A stretch of DNA of 64,000 nucleotides from JBJFCE01 sp051888775 (GTDB taxonomy: Bacteria; Bacillota; Clostridia; Lachnospirales; Lachnospiraceae): positions 75,980 to 139,979 of the forward strand of contig JBJFCE010000050.1 of assembly GCA_051888775.1 (NCBI GenBank), written 5' to 3'. Position numbers and translations under genes: made by a program. The notes below the pieces were generated by a model, which saw only the letters and a list, made by a program, of their open reading frames with translations, was not told the origin of the DNA and ran no database searches. The first letter of the stretch is position 1. Each line of letters begins with the position of its first letter. Shown piece after piece: positions 1 through 9,944 of this stretch.

Positions 1-762
1 GGTACTCAGAGCGACCTGCTCATAATACCACGGACCATCCGGCGTATGCTCCATAAACTCCGGTACACGGGTAATCCCATGAGCACGATAAAGCACAAGT
101 TTATCATATAATTCTTTGGAATTGGTAAGAACCGCACCGCCTTCCCCTCCGGTCACCGTCTTGACCGGATGAAAACTGAAGGTCGTCATGTCGGCAATGC
201 TTCCGACTCCTTTTCCTTTATATAAAGTGCCGATGGAATGAGCCCCGTCTTCAATCAGATACACTTTCTTTCCTGTCTGTACACTCTGTTTTTCACAAAG
301 CGCAAGCAGCGGATCCAGTTCTACAGCCTGTCCTGTATAATCAACCGCAACCACAGCTTTCGTGGCATCCGTCATATGCTCCTGAACGCTTGCGGGATCA
401 ATATTATATGTTTTGGGATTGATATCGGCAAACACAGGCTTAGCCCCGCAGTATAAAGCACAGTTTGCAGACGCGGCAAACGTGATCGGTGTGGTAATGA
501 CCTCATCTCCGTCACCTACTCCCGCCGCTTTACAGGCAATATGAAGCGCCGCGGTTCCGTTACTGCATACAACCGCATAACGTGCTCCTGTCAGTTTACA
601 CAGTCGCTCCTCCAGCTCCGTGATCTTCGGTCCGCAGGTCAGATAATCGCTGCGAAGTACTGCCGCAACAGCAGCAACATCCGCATCATCCACATATTGA
701 TGTCCGTAATACAGCTTGGTCTCCCGGACAGGCGTTCCTCCGTTGATCGCTAACTCTTCCAT
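1..762 (-). CDS. pseC: PseC-like sugar aminotransferase (partial, 3' end cut by window edge)
   Basis: The first 254 residues are present; the rest lies beyond the left edge. It is a PLP-dependent aminotransferase of the DegT/DnrJ/EryC1 fold, most like PseC, which aminates the PseB product (UDP-4-keto-6-deoxy-L-AltNAc) in cytoplasmic pseudaminic acid synthesis. Visible signs are CSNGTAALH near residue 66 (cofactor phosphate loop), EDGAHSIG near 171, the probable Schiff-base lysine in SFHPVKT (K201) and WYYEQ near 245. The ATG at 762 follows AGAGGAG at good spacing. A PseB gene lies 108 bp upstream on the same strand, which favours PseC over related perosamine or legionaminic acid aminotransferases. 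PseF, G, H and I would be expected beyond the edge. Confidence 0.85.
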   Translation of the reverse strand, partial: MEELAINGGTPVRETKLYYGHQYVDDADVAAVAAVLRSDYLTCGPKITELEERLCKLTGARYAVVCSNGTAALHIACKAAGVGDGDEVITTPITFAASANCALYCGAKPVFADINPKTYNIDPASVQEHMTDATKAVVAVDYTGQAVELDPLLALCEKQSVQTGKKVYLIEDGAHSIGTLYKGKGVGSIADMTTFSFHPVKTVTGGEGGAVLTNSKELYDKLVLYRAHGITRVPEFMEHTPDGPWYYEQVALST

Positions 763-870
763 GTCTATCACTCCTCTGATTTTGATATTTGATAAAAGCC
801 GCAGGGATATCCCGATAAGAACACCGCTGCGGCTCATGTTATCCCGCTCACGGCGGGTATCCGGCTCATA

Positions 871-1884
871 TTATTTTTCTAATTCAACATTCTTTAAAAG
901 TTCTTTGATCTGCTCCACACTCAGCCACTCGGTATTATTACCGGAGCTGTAGGAAAAGCCTTCCGGAACCTTCTTTCCTGTCGGTTCAAACATCTGACGT
1001 TCATTAAATCTGGTCTGCGGATATACGATAAAATGCTTATCGTATTCATAGGTGGTAAAGGAGTCCTCCACCGTCACCATGATCTCATGCAGTTTTTCTC
1101 CCGGACGGATACCGACCTCCGGCATTTTGCAGCCCGGCAGCATCGCTTCCGCAAGATCCGTGATCTTGAAAGACGGAATCTTACTGATAAAGGTTTCACC
1201 GCCCTTTGCTTCCTCCAATGCCTTAATCACAAGTTCTACGCCCTGTGTCAGACTGATCCAGAAACGGGTCATGCGATAATCCGTGATCGGCAACTCAGTT
1301 CCGCCGTTTTGAATGATCTTATGAAAAAACGGAATGACAGAACCGCGGCTTCCGGCCACATTTCCGTAACGCACGATGGAAAACGCCATATCTTTGCTTC
1401 CGGCATATGCATTTGCAGCGATAAACAATTTGTCGGATACCAGCTTGGTGCCACCGTACAGATTGACGGGATTTACCGCCTTATCCGTAGAAAGTGCAAC
1501 CACCTTGCTGACATTCGTATTCAGTGCCGCCTCGATAATATTCATGGCACCGTTGATATTTGTCTTGATCGCTTCATTCGGATTGTATTCACAAGCCGGT
1601 ACCTGCTTGAGTGCCGCTGCATGAATGACATAATCAACACCCTGAAAAGCTCTTTCCATACGTTCTTTATCACGCACATCTCCGATGAAGAAACGGATCT
1701 TTTCTTTGTATTCGCGGAATTCATTCTCCATCATCCACTGTTTGAATTCATCTCGGGAATAAATGATGATCTTCTTTGGATTGTAATGTGTCAGTACATA
1801 TTTGGTAAAACATTTTCCGAAAGAACCGGTTCCTCCGGTAATCAGTATTGTCTTTCCGTCAATAATATTGGTATTGCCTGCCAT
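871..1884 (-). CDS. pseB: UDP-N-acetylglucosamine 4,6-dehydratase (inverting)
   Basis: This 337-residue extended short-chain dehydrogenase/reductase matches PseB/FlaA1, which converts UDP-GlcNAc to UDP-4-keto-6-deoxy-L-AltNAc, the first step of CMP-pseudaminic acid synthesis. The Rossmann motif GGTGSFGK (residues 17-24) is the PseB form, not the GADGFIGS form of LegB-type enzymes. STDKAVNPVNLYGGTK holds the Tyr-x-x-x-Lys pair. The length is normal for the family. The ATG at 1884 follows AGGAGG. Pseudaminic acid usually decorates flagellin or capsule, and this genome segment carries flagellar genes as well, so either use is possible. Confidence 0.92.
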   Translation of the reverse strand: MAGNTNIIDGKTILITGGTGSFGKCFTKYVLTHYNPKKIIIYSRDEFKQWMMENEFREYKEKIRFFIGDVRDKERMERAFQGVDYVIHAAALKQVPACEYNPNEAIKTNINGAMNIIEAALNTNVSKVVALSTDKAVNPVNLYGGTKLVSDKLFIAANAYAGSKDMAFSIVRYGNVAGSRGSVIPFFHKIIQNGGTELPITDYRMTRFWISLTQGVELVIKALEEAKGGETFISKIPSFKITDLAEAMLPGCKMPEVGIRPGEKLHEIMVTVEDSFTTYEYDKHFIVYPQTRFNERQMFEPTGKKVPEGFSYSSGNNTEWLSVEQIKELLKNVELEK

Positions 1885-1977
1885 CTCCAGCCTCCTATTC
1901 TTAGAAAATAACCTGTCAAAAGTATTTTCTCATCTTCTTTTCTTCATTCAATCAATGATATATTTTATCACAGCGTC

Positions 1978-3012
1978 TTATGAAACGCAAGTTTTCCCAT
2001 AGCGTATCCTGCGGTATAGACGAAGTGCCTTATCATAAATCGCATAAAGAAGCGGATGTGCCATGTGAAGATCGATCATTTTTCGCTGCTCATCATCATA
2101 CATCCCCTGATAATATGGATTTTCCCGAAAATTCGGGAAGTAAGAAAGCATCCCGTTTCGTAATTCCTTCAAAAATGCGCTTTTAGGAAAACATATACCC
2201 GCCATATAGGTAAACAGGGTGTTCACGTAATAAAGCTGCGTAAAGCGCGCTTCCAGCTCCGGACGGTACTTTTCATAAAAACCCTGTTCCCTGCTCTGTG
2301 CGATCAGAAGCTCTGCCGTCTCCATACGATTGCGGCACCGTTCTTCGCTGATTCTGTGAACCGTGGAATTTTCATGCTGGTAATAATAATACAGCGGTTC
2401 GTCCACAAGTTCAAAATGGCGGAAGTGCAGCATCCACATTGGTCCTGCGGCATTATCCTCATAGAAAACCTTTTCCGGGAAACGCAGTTCGTATTGATCA
2501 ATAATGCTTTTTTTGTAGATCTTGATCACCATACTGCCCGGCTTTAATATCAGCTTCCGGCAGCGTTCTTCATCCAACACGCCTGTCTGATCTGGTGTAT
2601 TATTGATGATCAGTTTCCCCGGATTCATGGAATGCTCCTCAGTCAACTGATACTGGCAGCCGACCATATCCGCTCCGGTTTCTTCCGCTTTTTGTATCAG
2701 TTTGCGGTACATATCCGGATCGATCCAGTCATCGGAATCGATAAAGCCGACCCACTCTCCCCGCGCATGGGACAGTCCGATATTTCTGGCACCTCCCTGT
2801 CTGCGGTTCTCCGGTGAGCGGATTGCTTTCACCCGGTCCGGATCATGTGCTTCATATTCTTTCAGAACGGAAAAGGATGCATCCGAAGATGCATCATCCA
2901 CTGCAATGATCTCAAAATCTGTCAGATTCTGCGAAAGCAGTGAATCCATGCAAAACTTTAGTTTTCCGTCCCCTGCCATATTGTAGACAGGCACAATGAT
3001 ACTTAACTTCAT
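1978..3012 (-). CDS. Family 2 glycosyltransferase
   Basis: This 344-residue cytoplasmic GT-A fold transferase opens with KLSIIVPVYN and carries AVDDASSD near residue 38 and the metal-binding DSDD within GFIDSDDWIDPDMY near residue 93. The C-terminal half is a helical extension seen in CpsJ/EpsJ-type capsule transferases. Donor and acceptor cannot be read from the sequence. The start at 3012 follows GAGGAAT, which overlaps the stop codon of the upstream GtrII-type gene (3-bp gap), so the two are probably translationally coupled. It is followed 93 bp later by pseB. Confidence 0.85.
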   Translation of the reverse strand: MKLSIIVPVYNMAGDGKLKFCMDSLLSQNLTDFEIIAVDDASSDASFSVLKEYEAHDPDRVKAIRSPENRRQGGARNIGLSHARGEWVGFIDSDDWIDPDMYRKLIQKAEETGADMVGCQYQLTEEHSMNPGKLIINNTPDQTGVLDEERCRKLILKPGSMVIKIYKKSIIDQYELRFPEKVFYEDNAAGPMWMLHFRHFELVDEPLYYYYQHENSTVHRISEERCRNRMETAELLIAQSREQGFYEKYRPELEARFTQLYYVNTLFTYMAGICFPKSAFLKELRNGMLSYFPNFRENPYYQGMYDDEQRKMIDLHMAHPLLYAIYDKALRLYRRIRYGKTCVS

Positions 3013-3015
3013 TTT

Positions 3016-4533
3016 TTATTCCTCAGACAGCTTAATTACTATGACATCTTCTATCATCCGAACAGAATCTCCTGCCGGCCAACAGGGCATATCCGAATAT
3101 ACCTCAGAAGATATAATCTTATCCCGCTCCTCACAATTTGCTCCATCCAGATTCATCCCAAGATCTACATTCAGGATTGTAATAATAAAGGCCTGATTTC
3201 GCATCAGATTGATATCATCCGTTCCGATAAGATACGGAATCCGGCTTTGAAGCCACTCCCGGTCATTGGTCTGAATCGTTCCTGTGACCAATATTCTGTT
3301 ATCTGATATATCATAATCAAGTGATGTAATGCGTTCCTGCATCTGGACCGCCGTTGCATAAGTCTGCTCCCAGCATAGATTAAGATTATAATATGCAATA
3401 TTATCAATCAAACCAAAATTCAAAATCACTGCGGCAATCAGCACCAGCACTGTTTCGGAAAACCAGCCACAGAGCCATGCATCCGCAAGCTTTACAAGCA
3501 GCAGATACAAAAGTACCAGGCAGTATAACATTAAAAAGCGATAAATAACATCCCGGGAAATAAAATCAAAGATATATGCCGCAGGAATAAATAACAGACT
3601 TGCAACAACCAAAAGCACCGTTTGAAGTTTTCTTTTGTATAATTTTGTTTTTACAATAATGATGCCATATGCCGCAAGCAATGCGATGATAAAAACCATA
3701 TTGAAAAGTTCGTATGCCGTAAAATCGGAGTTTCCTCCAATGAACATCTCGATAAACGCGATTGTATCGCGAAACAGTGTACTGAATATCTGTGTTATAC
3801 TGGGAACTGCAGTGTCATTAATCCCCATATAATCTGCAAAGGAAACACTATAATACTTCATCATGATAAGCAAGCCGACATAGTACAACAGCATTCCCAG
3901 CACACCACTTCCCAAAGCTCTTCCTGCCTTTTTCAACAATTCCCGATTGCTGTACTTTTGCTCAAAAACATCCAGAATGAGACGAATTAAGATCAGATAA
4001 ATTGTAAAAGACAGATATGCCTGATAAATCCCAACCGCAAGGGAAAGGCTGATTGCGCAACCTAAGATCCCATAAACGCCTCTCTTTTTATGCCAGAACC
4101 ATGCTGCCATTGAACAAAGCAGCATAGCAAACAAATAGCCGTCAACCGTAAACATATATCCCATAGTATCTGCAAGAGCCGGATACGTTGCAAGCAACCC
4201 GCAACATAACAGAATCGGAACCGGTCTTGTAAGTTCCAAAACGGCAATAATAAATACTGAAGCCCATGCCAGATAAAGGATTGCTAACAGCCCATTCACC
4301 CATGGCAGGCTAAAATAAGAGCTGATACCCGTTACCACGTTCAGAAACCACCTTCCAAGAGACAGAGGCCATAACAGCTGATCCCCATAAATATTATAGA
4401 CATAGTCATGATTAGGCAGTTTATTGGTCAGCATATACATGTGTGTGAGAAGTCCGATACAAAATGTTGCAATAAATGCAAGTTTATATTGTTTATTCAG
4501 TTGATTCCATTTTTTTACAAGCTCATTCCCCAT
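3016..4533 (-). CDS. GtrII-type membrane glucosyltransferase
   Basis: This 505-residue polytopic membrane protein has about ten hydrophobic segments and a soluble C-terminal tail of about 110 residues. The N-terminal region has HDYVYNIYGD and LGRWF, typical of the glucosyltransferase GtrII-like family (Glucos_trans_II). Such proteins take sugar from a polyprenyl-phosphate donor outside the membrane and add it as a side branch to a lipid-linked glycan. A GtrB-like donor synthase is encoded at 16097-17026, a plausible partner. The start at 4533 follows GAGAGG, and the gene lies 18 bp after the ABC exporter. The sugar could be glucose or another hexose; the sequence does not tell. Confidence 0.7.
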   Translation of the reverse strand: MGNELVKKWNQLNKQYKLAFIATFCIGLLTHMYMLTNKLPNHDYVYNIYGDQLLWPLSLGRWFLNVVTGISSYFSLPWVNGLLAILYLAWASVFIIAVLELTRPVPILLCCGLLATYPALADTMGYMFTVDGYLFAMLLCSMAAWFWHKKRGVYGILGCAISLSLAVGIYQAYLSFTIYLILIRLILDVFEQKYSNRELLKKAGRALGSGVLGMLLYYVGLLIMMKYYSVSFADYMGINDTAVPSITQIFSTLFRDTIAFIEMFIGGNSDFTAYELFNMVFIIALLAAYGIIIVKTKLYKRKLQTVLLVVASLLFIPAAYIFDFISRDVIYRFLMLYCLVLLYLLLVKLADAWLCGWFSETVLVLIAAVILNFGLIDNIAYYNLNLCWEQTYATAVQMQERITSLDYDISDNRILVTGTIQTNDREWLQSRIPYLIGTDDINLMRNQAFIITILNVDLGMNLDGANCEERDKIISSEVYSDMPCWPAGDSVRMIEDVIVIKLSEE

Positions 4534-4551
4534 AACAGGATCCTCTCTGCT

Positions 4552-6291
4552 TTAGCGTTCCCGCTGTATCTTCCCATTCTCCACACGGAATACCATATCA
4601 CACTTTTCGATCGTCTGCAGTCTGTGTGCAATGATGATCAAAGTCTTCTTTCCGTGCAGTCTGTTAATGGATTCCATAATCGCAGCCTCGGTATCGTTAT
4701 CCAGTGCCGAGGTTGCTTCGTCCAATATCAGGACCTCAGGATCCTCATAAAGCGCTCTCGCAATACCGATTCTCTGTCTCTGCCCTCCGGAAATCCGGAT
4801 ACCGCGCTCTCCGATGCTTGTTTTATCCTTATCCGACAGACTGTCCACAAACTGATCCAGCTGTGCTTCTTCCAGTGCATGACGAAGTTTCTCTTCATCG
4901 ATCTGCTCCTCCGGCACGCCGTATGCCACATTTCTGCGGATATCCGCATTGAGCAGTGCGATCATCTGCGGAATGTAACCGATATTTTTCAGCCATTCCC
5001 TGTAATGTTCTTTGATATTCACACCATCTGCCGTAATCTCGCCCTCCTCCAGTTGTAAGAGTCCGAGAATGATATCAACGATCGTAGTCTTGCCCGCACC
5101 GGAACCTCCCACGATACCGATCGCAGAACCGACCGGAATCGTCAGATCGGCATGGTCAAAAATGTATTTATCCGAATTCGGGTATTTATACGTAATATTT
5201 TTCAGACAGATTTCCTTTGTTACGGGAAGTTTTTCTTTTGCCTCCACCGCATAGGACAGATCAATCTTATCGGCACTGATATCATCCAGCAGATTGTCAC
5301 TGACATTTAAAAAGAACGGCTCACAGAAGGAGATCTGTGTCAACTGATTGTTGATACGGCTTGCGGAAGGCATCAGTCTGACCGCTGCCATGGCAAATGC
5401 CGAAATCACCGGCAGCATATTGCCGACATCCGCACCGCTTAATACCAGTACCAGCATATATGCGATCATACCGGTAATACAAACCGCCTCGATCAACAGC
5501 TTCGGTGTATTGGCAAACATGCTGTAGGTCTGCATCGCGTTGATATAGCCCTTGCCCTGTTTTAAGTACTCACCGATAAAGTACTGCTCCTTGGCATTGA
5601 CCTTAACCTCTTTGATTCCCGTTACCGTCTGCGTGATCCATTCATACATTGCCGCACCGTAATCCTGATTGGCTTTTCCCGTACGGTTCATGATCGGTTT
5701 GATGATCTGCTTGATCACCACAAGTGTCACGATCAGCAGGACGCATAATGTGAGCGTCATCTTCGGGTCCATGATAAACAGAGTCACTCCGAGCGCAATA
5801 AATACAATGATCTCAGACGCAAGCTGTAGCATTGCCAAAATCAAGGCATACATATTATTGATATCCGCCGTAATACTGCGCTGGATAACGGAAGTCTCTG
5901 CATTCAGGAAATATTCGTAATCCTTATTTACATAGCTTCGCAGCAACCGTTCTGCCGTCTGGAACTGATTGGTATATACAAAACGATACATCATCCTGTA
6001 CTGCCAGAACAAAAACAAGTCCTTTGCAATAAAAACAAGGATCAGTGCCACCATGGCAACAATCGTGAACTGCAGGGTTGTTTTGATATGGAACATGTCA
6101 CAGATTGACTGCACAAACGCATACTTATTCAGGATATCCGGCTGAATGACCGCCGTAACCACGGGAATGACAAGCGAAATACTCATCGTCTCCAGCAACG
6201 CACCTATAAACATCATAAGTACAAGCAATGCCATCTGCCGTTTCTGTTTTTTATCCATCAGCAACCGTAACTTTTTTAAATCTCTTAACAT
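4552..6291 (-). CDS. ABC exporter, PglK/MsbA-like (fused permease and ATPase)
   Basis: This half-transporter of about 579 residues has six membrane helices in roughly residues 20-310 and a C-terminal ATPase. Walker A is GGSGAGKT near residue 395, the signature is ISGGQRQRIG, and Walker B is VLILDEATSALD, followed by the His switch in IIAHRL. The closest role by context is a PglK-type flippase moving a lipid-linked oligosaccharide across the membrane. A Wzx-type flippase also exists at 25059-26573, so the locus has two export routes. The chosen ATG at 6291 follows GGAGG and overlaps the stop of the upstream gene by 7 bp; a GTG at 6303 has no good ribosome site. Confidence 0.85.
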   Translation of the reverse strand: MLRDLKKLRLLMDKKQKRQMALLVLMMFIGALLETMSISLVIPVVTAVIQPDILNKYAFVQSICDMFHIKTTLQFTIVAMVALILVFIAKDLFLFWQYRMMYRFVYTNQFQTAERLLRSYVNKDYEYFLNAETSVIQRSITADINNMYALILAMLQLASEIIVFIALGVTLFIMDPKMTLTLCVLLIVTLVVIKQIIKPIMNRTGKANQDYGAAMYEWITQTVTGIKEVKVNAKEQYFIGEYLKQGKGYINAMQTYSMFANTPKLLIEAVCITGMIAYMLVLVLSGADVGNMLPVISAFAMAAVRLMPSASRINNQLTQISFCEPFFLNVSDNLLDDISADKIDLSYAVEAKEKLPVTKEICLKNITYKYPNSDKYIFDHADLTIPVGSAIGIVGGSGAGKTTIVDIILGLLQLEEGEITADGVNIKEHYREWLKNIGYIPQMIALLNADIRRNVAYGVPEEQIDEEKLRHALEEAQLDQFVDSLSDKDKTSIGERGIRISGGQRQRIGIARALYEDPEVLILDEATSALDNDTEAAIMESINRLHGKKTLIIIAHRLQTIEKCDMVFRVENGKIQRER

Positions 6292-7421
6292 CCTGTCCTC
6301 CACGCTTCCTTCATAAACGCATGTACCTCTTCGGGTTCATAAGCATCCCAGATCTGCGGTCCGATATTGATCTTCTCGTCCGAAAACTCAATGGCATCAA
6401 GTGCCGACGTGATAATCGAGATCATTTTCTTAAAATGAATTCCCTCAATAAAATTCAGTACCTCTATCGGAAACTTTCCTTGAATGACCGTGCACTGCGG
6501 ATACAGCGCTGCATAATCAAGATCATCCCGCGGATGCGGCTTGATCACAACATGTGCATCCCCACAGTAATCACGCAGAATTTCGTCACAAACCGCTTTA
6601 CGTACCTTTGCATCATTCGGAAAAGCTTCGGTTAAGAATAACACGCAGTCCTCGCAGCCTGCAAGCTGTTTTGTAATTTCTTCGGCATCCGGTAAAAAGA
6701 CTTGCAGCATCAGCCTCTTCTGCTGTGCCGTCAGTGCCCGTTCCATCGGTTTTCTGGGAACTTCCTTGTACTTTGCAAAAGTATAAGGAAGTACGGACTT
6801 ATCATTAATCTCCATATCAAGACAGTACTTTCCGTAACCGTTTTGAATAAAAATGATGTTCCTTGCCGCCAGCGCCGCCTTCAGTTTAAAATGACCACGA
6901 TTGTCCACATGCGCGGCATCAAAATTTTTCAGACAGTCAAGCCCGTCCTCTACCGCATGATAATAAATGTGGTGATAGCTTAAATAATATCCGATCGGAT
7001 CAGAATCACAGAATACATAAATATCCTGATATTTTCTAAAATCAATCGTAATATACTGATCCTGAATCTTACCGTATTTTTTCGTATAAACGATACGGTT
7101 GAACATGTGCTTTACGATATTATGATGATTTTTCTTATACTTCATAAGCTCGGGAAAATTCTCGTCCCGTTTTTCATGAAGTGCATAGATCTCCCGAAAG
7201 ATGCCTGCTTTCTCAAGTCTGTCCGGAAGATCCTCAAAATCCATGAACATACTGCTCAATGCAATATCCGCCATGCCCTTTTGCTTTTCTGTTTCAGGCA
7301 GATTCATTTCCTTCAGAATCGAAACATATACATGATATAAGGTATGGCACACATAAATCCGTGGATATGGCTTTTTCTCTTTCTTTCCGCTCATTACTCT
7401 TTCTCTGCTCCTGTCTGTCAT
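6285..7421 (-). CDS. GT52-like glycosyltransferase (sialyltransferase-like)
   Basis: This 378-residue protein resembles glycosyltransferase family 52 (lipooligosaccharide sialyltransferase-type): YVCHTLYHVYVSILK near residue 25, a middle HAVEDGLDCL in the place of the family's EDG motif, and a C-terminal VVIKPHPRDD with a downstream PIEVL segment. Family members often transfer sialic acid-type nonulosonic sugars from CMP donors. With pseB and pseC at the end of the same gene run, it is a candidate pseudaminic acid transferase (inference). Two starts are possible: 7421 (AGGAAG upstream) or 7394 (AGGAG upstream). Family assignment is by eye and could be wrong. Confidence 0.55.
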   Translation of the reverse strand: MTDRSRERVMSGKKEKKPYPRIYVCHTLYHVYVSILKEMNLPETEKQKGMADIALSSMFMDFEDLPDRLEKAGIFREIYALHEKRDENFPELMKYKKNHHNIVKHMFNRIVYTKKYGKIQDQYITIDFRKYQDIYVFCDSDPIGYYLSYHHIYYHAVEDGLDCLKNFDAAHVDNRGHFKLKAALAARNIIFIQNGYGKYCLDMEINDKSVLPYTFAKYKEVPRKPMERALTAQQKRLMLQVFLPDAEEITKQLAGCEDCVLFLTEAFPNDAKVRKAVCDEILRDYCGDAHVVIKPHPRDDLDYAALYPQCTVIQGKFPIEVLNFIEGIHFKKMISIITSALDAIEFSDEKINIGPQIWDAYEPEEVHAFMKEAWRTGC

Positions 7422-7479
7422 GCCGACAGCGCTTCCTGTTGTCTGTATCTTACCACTGCCGCATTTCGCATTCTGCTCA

Positions 7480-8673
7480 TCAGTGCCAAAATCCCGGCGA
7501 CTGAATCGGTGCCCTGCTCATCGGTCCCTGCTCCGGCAGTTGCAGATCAGAGCTTATGAATGCTCTGCCTTTTTGACCGCTATCTGACAATAACTGTCGA
7601 CAGACACCCAGCAAACGTTCTGCCGCTGTCTGTGGATTCCATTCATTCCGAATCGTTTCGTATGCGCTCTGTCCCATTTGAAGCCGCAGGCTGCGGTCTT
7701 TCAGTAAAGCACATACCCGTTTTTTCATCATTTCCAGATCCCCGTTTGGATACACATATCCGTTGACACCGTCCTGAATCAGATACGGCACGGCTCCGAT
7801 CGCCTGATTGGCAACAACCGCACAGCCGCTGTTCATGGCTTCGTTTAATACCGCGCCCCAACCCTCTTTATAGTCACTCGTAAAAAGATGAATATCCGCT
7901 TCTTCCATGGACGCACGCACCTGATCCGGTTTCTGAAATCCGCAAAATTCCACGCTGTCTGCAATACCCATGCGCTCGACCTGCTGTTTTAAATCTGCCT
8001 CCAACGGTCCGCCGCCGATCATGCGAAGCCGGCAGGCATAGTCCGCTTCTTTCAGCTCCTTCATTAGCCACAACGCAGCTTCGGGATGCTTTAATGTTAT
8101 AAAACGCCCCGCCCATAAAATGACCGGAACAGCATTCCGTTTTCTTTTTTCGTGGCAATCATCATCCGGATATGTTTTTAATACCGGAAAATATCCCCAC
8201 CGGAACATTTTGTCCGGATAGGCATGGATCAAGCGAAAATCCGACGCTACATATCCGCCTGCGCACAACAGATATACCGGAGCCTTCCGAAACCGGATAT
8301 GATCATGATACTTTTGCTTCAGTCCGCGCGGAGAGACAAACTTCCACTGTCCCTCCCTATAGATACGTTCACTGTATCGAAATGTCAGCTTTTTTAAGAG
8401 GAGTCTTGGCTGAATCATCTCCTGATCCTCACACCCGCCGAAGATCACAACGTCGCTTTCCAGCAAAAGTCTGTTCACCAGCTCCGGCTGTTCATAAGCA
8501 CAGACCAGATACGGCAACGCATGCAAATCGGTCTGCCAGCCCATTTCTTTCCGTTCCTCGTCCATCGGTTCCGTCTGGACAAAATGATAGCCGTCCCCAA
8601 GCGCTGCATACAGGCAGTCCGAAAAAGGAATCTGATGATGATTGATATAATTACTGATAAACGTCAATGTCAT
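7480..8673 (-). CDS. Family 4-type glycosyltransferase
   Basis: This retaining GT-B transferase of about 397 residues has the family's C-terminal half clearly: ILWAGRF, KHPEAALWLM, RMIGGGPLEADLK, VEFCGFQKPDQV and the donor-binding EGWGAVLNEAMNSGCAVVAN with the E-x7-E pattern. The N-terminal acceptor domain is variable. The start was moved from 8697 to the ATG at 8673 because TTGGAG precedes it and the protein then opens with TLTFISNYINHH, a normal first strand. The gene overlaps the stop of the upstream transferase by 23 bp, so the two are probably coupled. The substrate is unknown. Confidence 0.85.
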   Translation of the reverse strand: MTLTFISNYINHHQIPFSDCLYAALGDGYHFVQTEPMDEERKEMGWQTDLHALPYLVCAYEQPELVNRLLLESDVVIFGGCEDQEMIQPRLLLKKLTFRYSERIYREGQWKFVSPRGLKQKYHDHIRFRKAPVYLLCAGGYVASDFRLIHAYPDKMFRWGYFPVLKTYPDDDCHEKRKRNAVPVILWAGRFITLKHPEAALWLMKELKEADYACRLRMIGGGPLEADLKQQVERMGIADSVEFCGFQKPDQVRASMEEADIHLFTSDYKEGWGAVLNEAMNSGCAVVANQAIGAVPYLIQDGVNGYVYPNGDLEMMKKRVCALLKDRSLRLQMGQSAYETIRNEWNPQTAAERLLGVCRQLLSDSGQKGRAFISSDLQLPEQGPMSRAPIQSPGFWH

Positions 8674-9922
8674 GGTATATCTCCAATAATCTGCCAAAAT
8701 TTACATCCGCATCATGTGTTCTTCGTGCATGTATTCTTGCTGCGGCAGACAGTTGTTGTGTAAGCGCATCATCCTCAAAGATCCGGCTGATTGCACGAAC
8801 CAGTGCATCTGTATTCTCCGTCTCATAGAGAAGTCCTTCTTCTCCCTCTGTAAGCATATCCGGAACTCCGCCGACACGGGAGCTTACAACCGGCACTCCG
8901 AGAAGCATCGCTTCTCCGACAGAATTGGGCGAATTCTCGATCGTAGACACGGACGCAAATACATGGGATTTCAGAAAACGTTCACACATCGAATCCGCAT
9001 CCAACGGTCCGAGGAATGTTACTTGCTCACGGATATTTCCTGCATTTATTAAATCACGAATATATTTTCCATAGGATGAGATCTTCATTCTGCCAATCAG
9101 CGTATTTTCTCTTACAATGTTATCACCCGCCACATACAGATGCACATCCGGATAGCGTTCTTTTAATAGCGGCAACGCACGGAGCATAAAATGCAGCCCC
9201 TTGATCGGATAGTTGCCCTGACTGACAAAAATCGAATATTTTTCACAGTCTGCAAGGCTCCATTCCGATCCATAGAAATTGCTCCGCATGGTCTCATTCA
9301 TAAAATGATAAACCGCTCCCGGATTTACCTGACTGACTGCTTTTTGATCAAATTCCGTTCGCCCGGTCACATGACCTGTCAGTTTCAATGCTCTGATCTC
9401 TCGTTCGCCACGCTTTGCCATCTTCTGCTTCTGCATAAGCAGATTATCTTTTTTTATAAAATCACGAAATGTTGTCCGTTTTGCCACATTTTCCGGAATC
9501 CCGTCCAGATAATGCTGCGCACAGGCATGGCAGATCCCCTGCAGTCCGATCAGGGTCCTGTCGGGGCGTCCAAATGCCTTTACCGCTGCATAGGTGTGCC
9601 CGTATTCCGTACCGAAACAGTGCACAATATCCGGTTTAAACTGCTCCATAATGGATGCCATGCTTGTTTCCAATGACGGATCGTAGCATTCTTCATGAAC
9701 CGTATCCTCACAAAAGCTGTAATAGTACAGCTCTTTGCCTGTCAATTTTCCGGATACCGGTGTATCCGACGGAAAGCATACTCCGAGCGTAATCCCGTTC
9801 TCTTCTTCCGACAAAATACGCTGCGATAGACCGGTCAGCCAGCCTTCCTTGTTGCTATATGAAATTCCCAGCTGCTTTGCAATGACCGGCAGCATGATAT
9901 TACATACCCACAGTACACGCAT
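8651..9922 (-). CDS. Family 4-type glycosyltransferase
   Basis: This 423-residue GT-B fold protein opens with RVLWVCNIMLP, has HCFGTEYGHT near residue 100, and a C-terminal donor domain with GNYPIKGLHFML, LYVAGDN, VTFLGPLDADSM and the E-x7-E-type ENSPNSVGEAMLLGVPVVSS. It transfers a nucleotide-activated sugar in the cytoplasm to the growing lipid-linked unit. GGGAGG precedes the ATG at 9922. It sits between a family 2 transferase (22 bp upstream) and another GT4 that overlaps its end. The specific sugar cannot be predicted. Confidence 0.85.
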   Translation of the reverse strand: MRVLWVCNIMLPVIAKQLGISYSNKEGWLTGLSQRILSEEENGITLGVCFPSDTPVSGKLTGKELYYYSFCEDTVHEECYDPSLETSMASIMEQFKPDIVHCFGTEYGHTYAAVKAFGRPDRTLIGLQGICHACAQHYLDGIPENVAKRTTFRDFIKKDNLLMQKQKMAKRGEREIRALKLTGHVTGRTEFDQKAVSQVNPGAVYHFMNETMRSNFYGSEWSLADCEKYSIFVSQGNYPIKGLHFMLRALPLLKERYPDVHLYVAGDNIVRENTLIGRMKISSYGKYIRDLINAGNIREQVTFLGPLDADSMCERFLKSHVFASVSTIENSPNSVGEAMLLGVPVVSSRVGGVPDMLTEGEEGLLYETENTDALVRAISRIFEDDALTQQLSAAARIHARRTHDADVNFGRLLEIYHDIDVYQ

Positions 9923-9944
9923 ACTGTTCCTCCCGTTTGAGACG

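Noticed and set aside
1033..1911. Plus-strand open frame of 292 aa
   Set aside because: Antisense shadow of pseB, which has clear motifs and a ribosome site.
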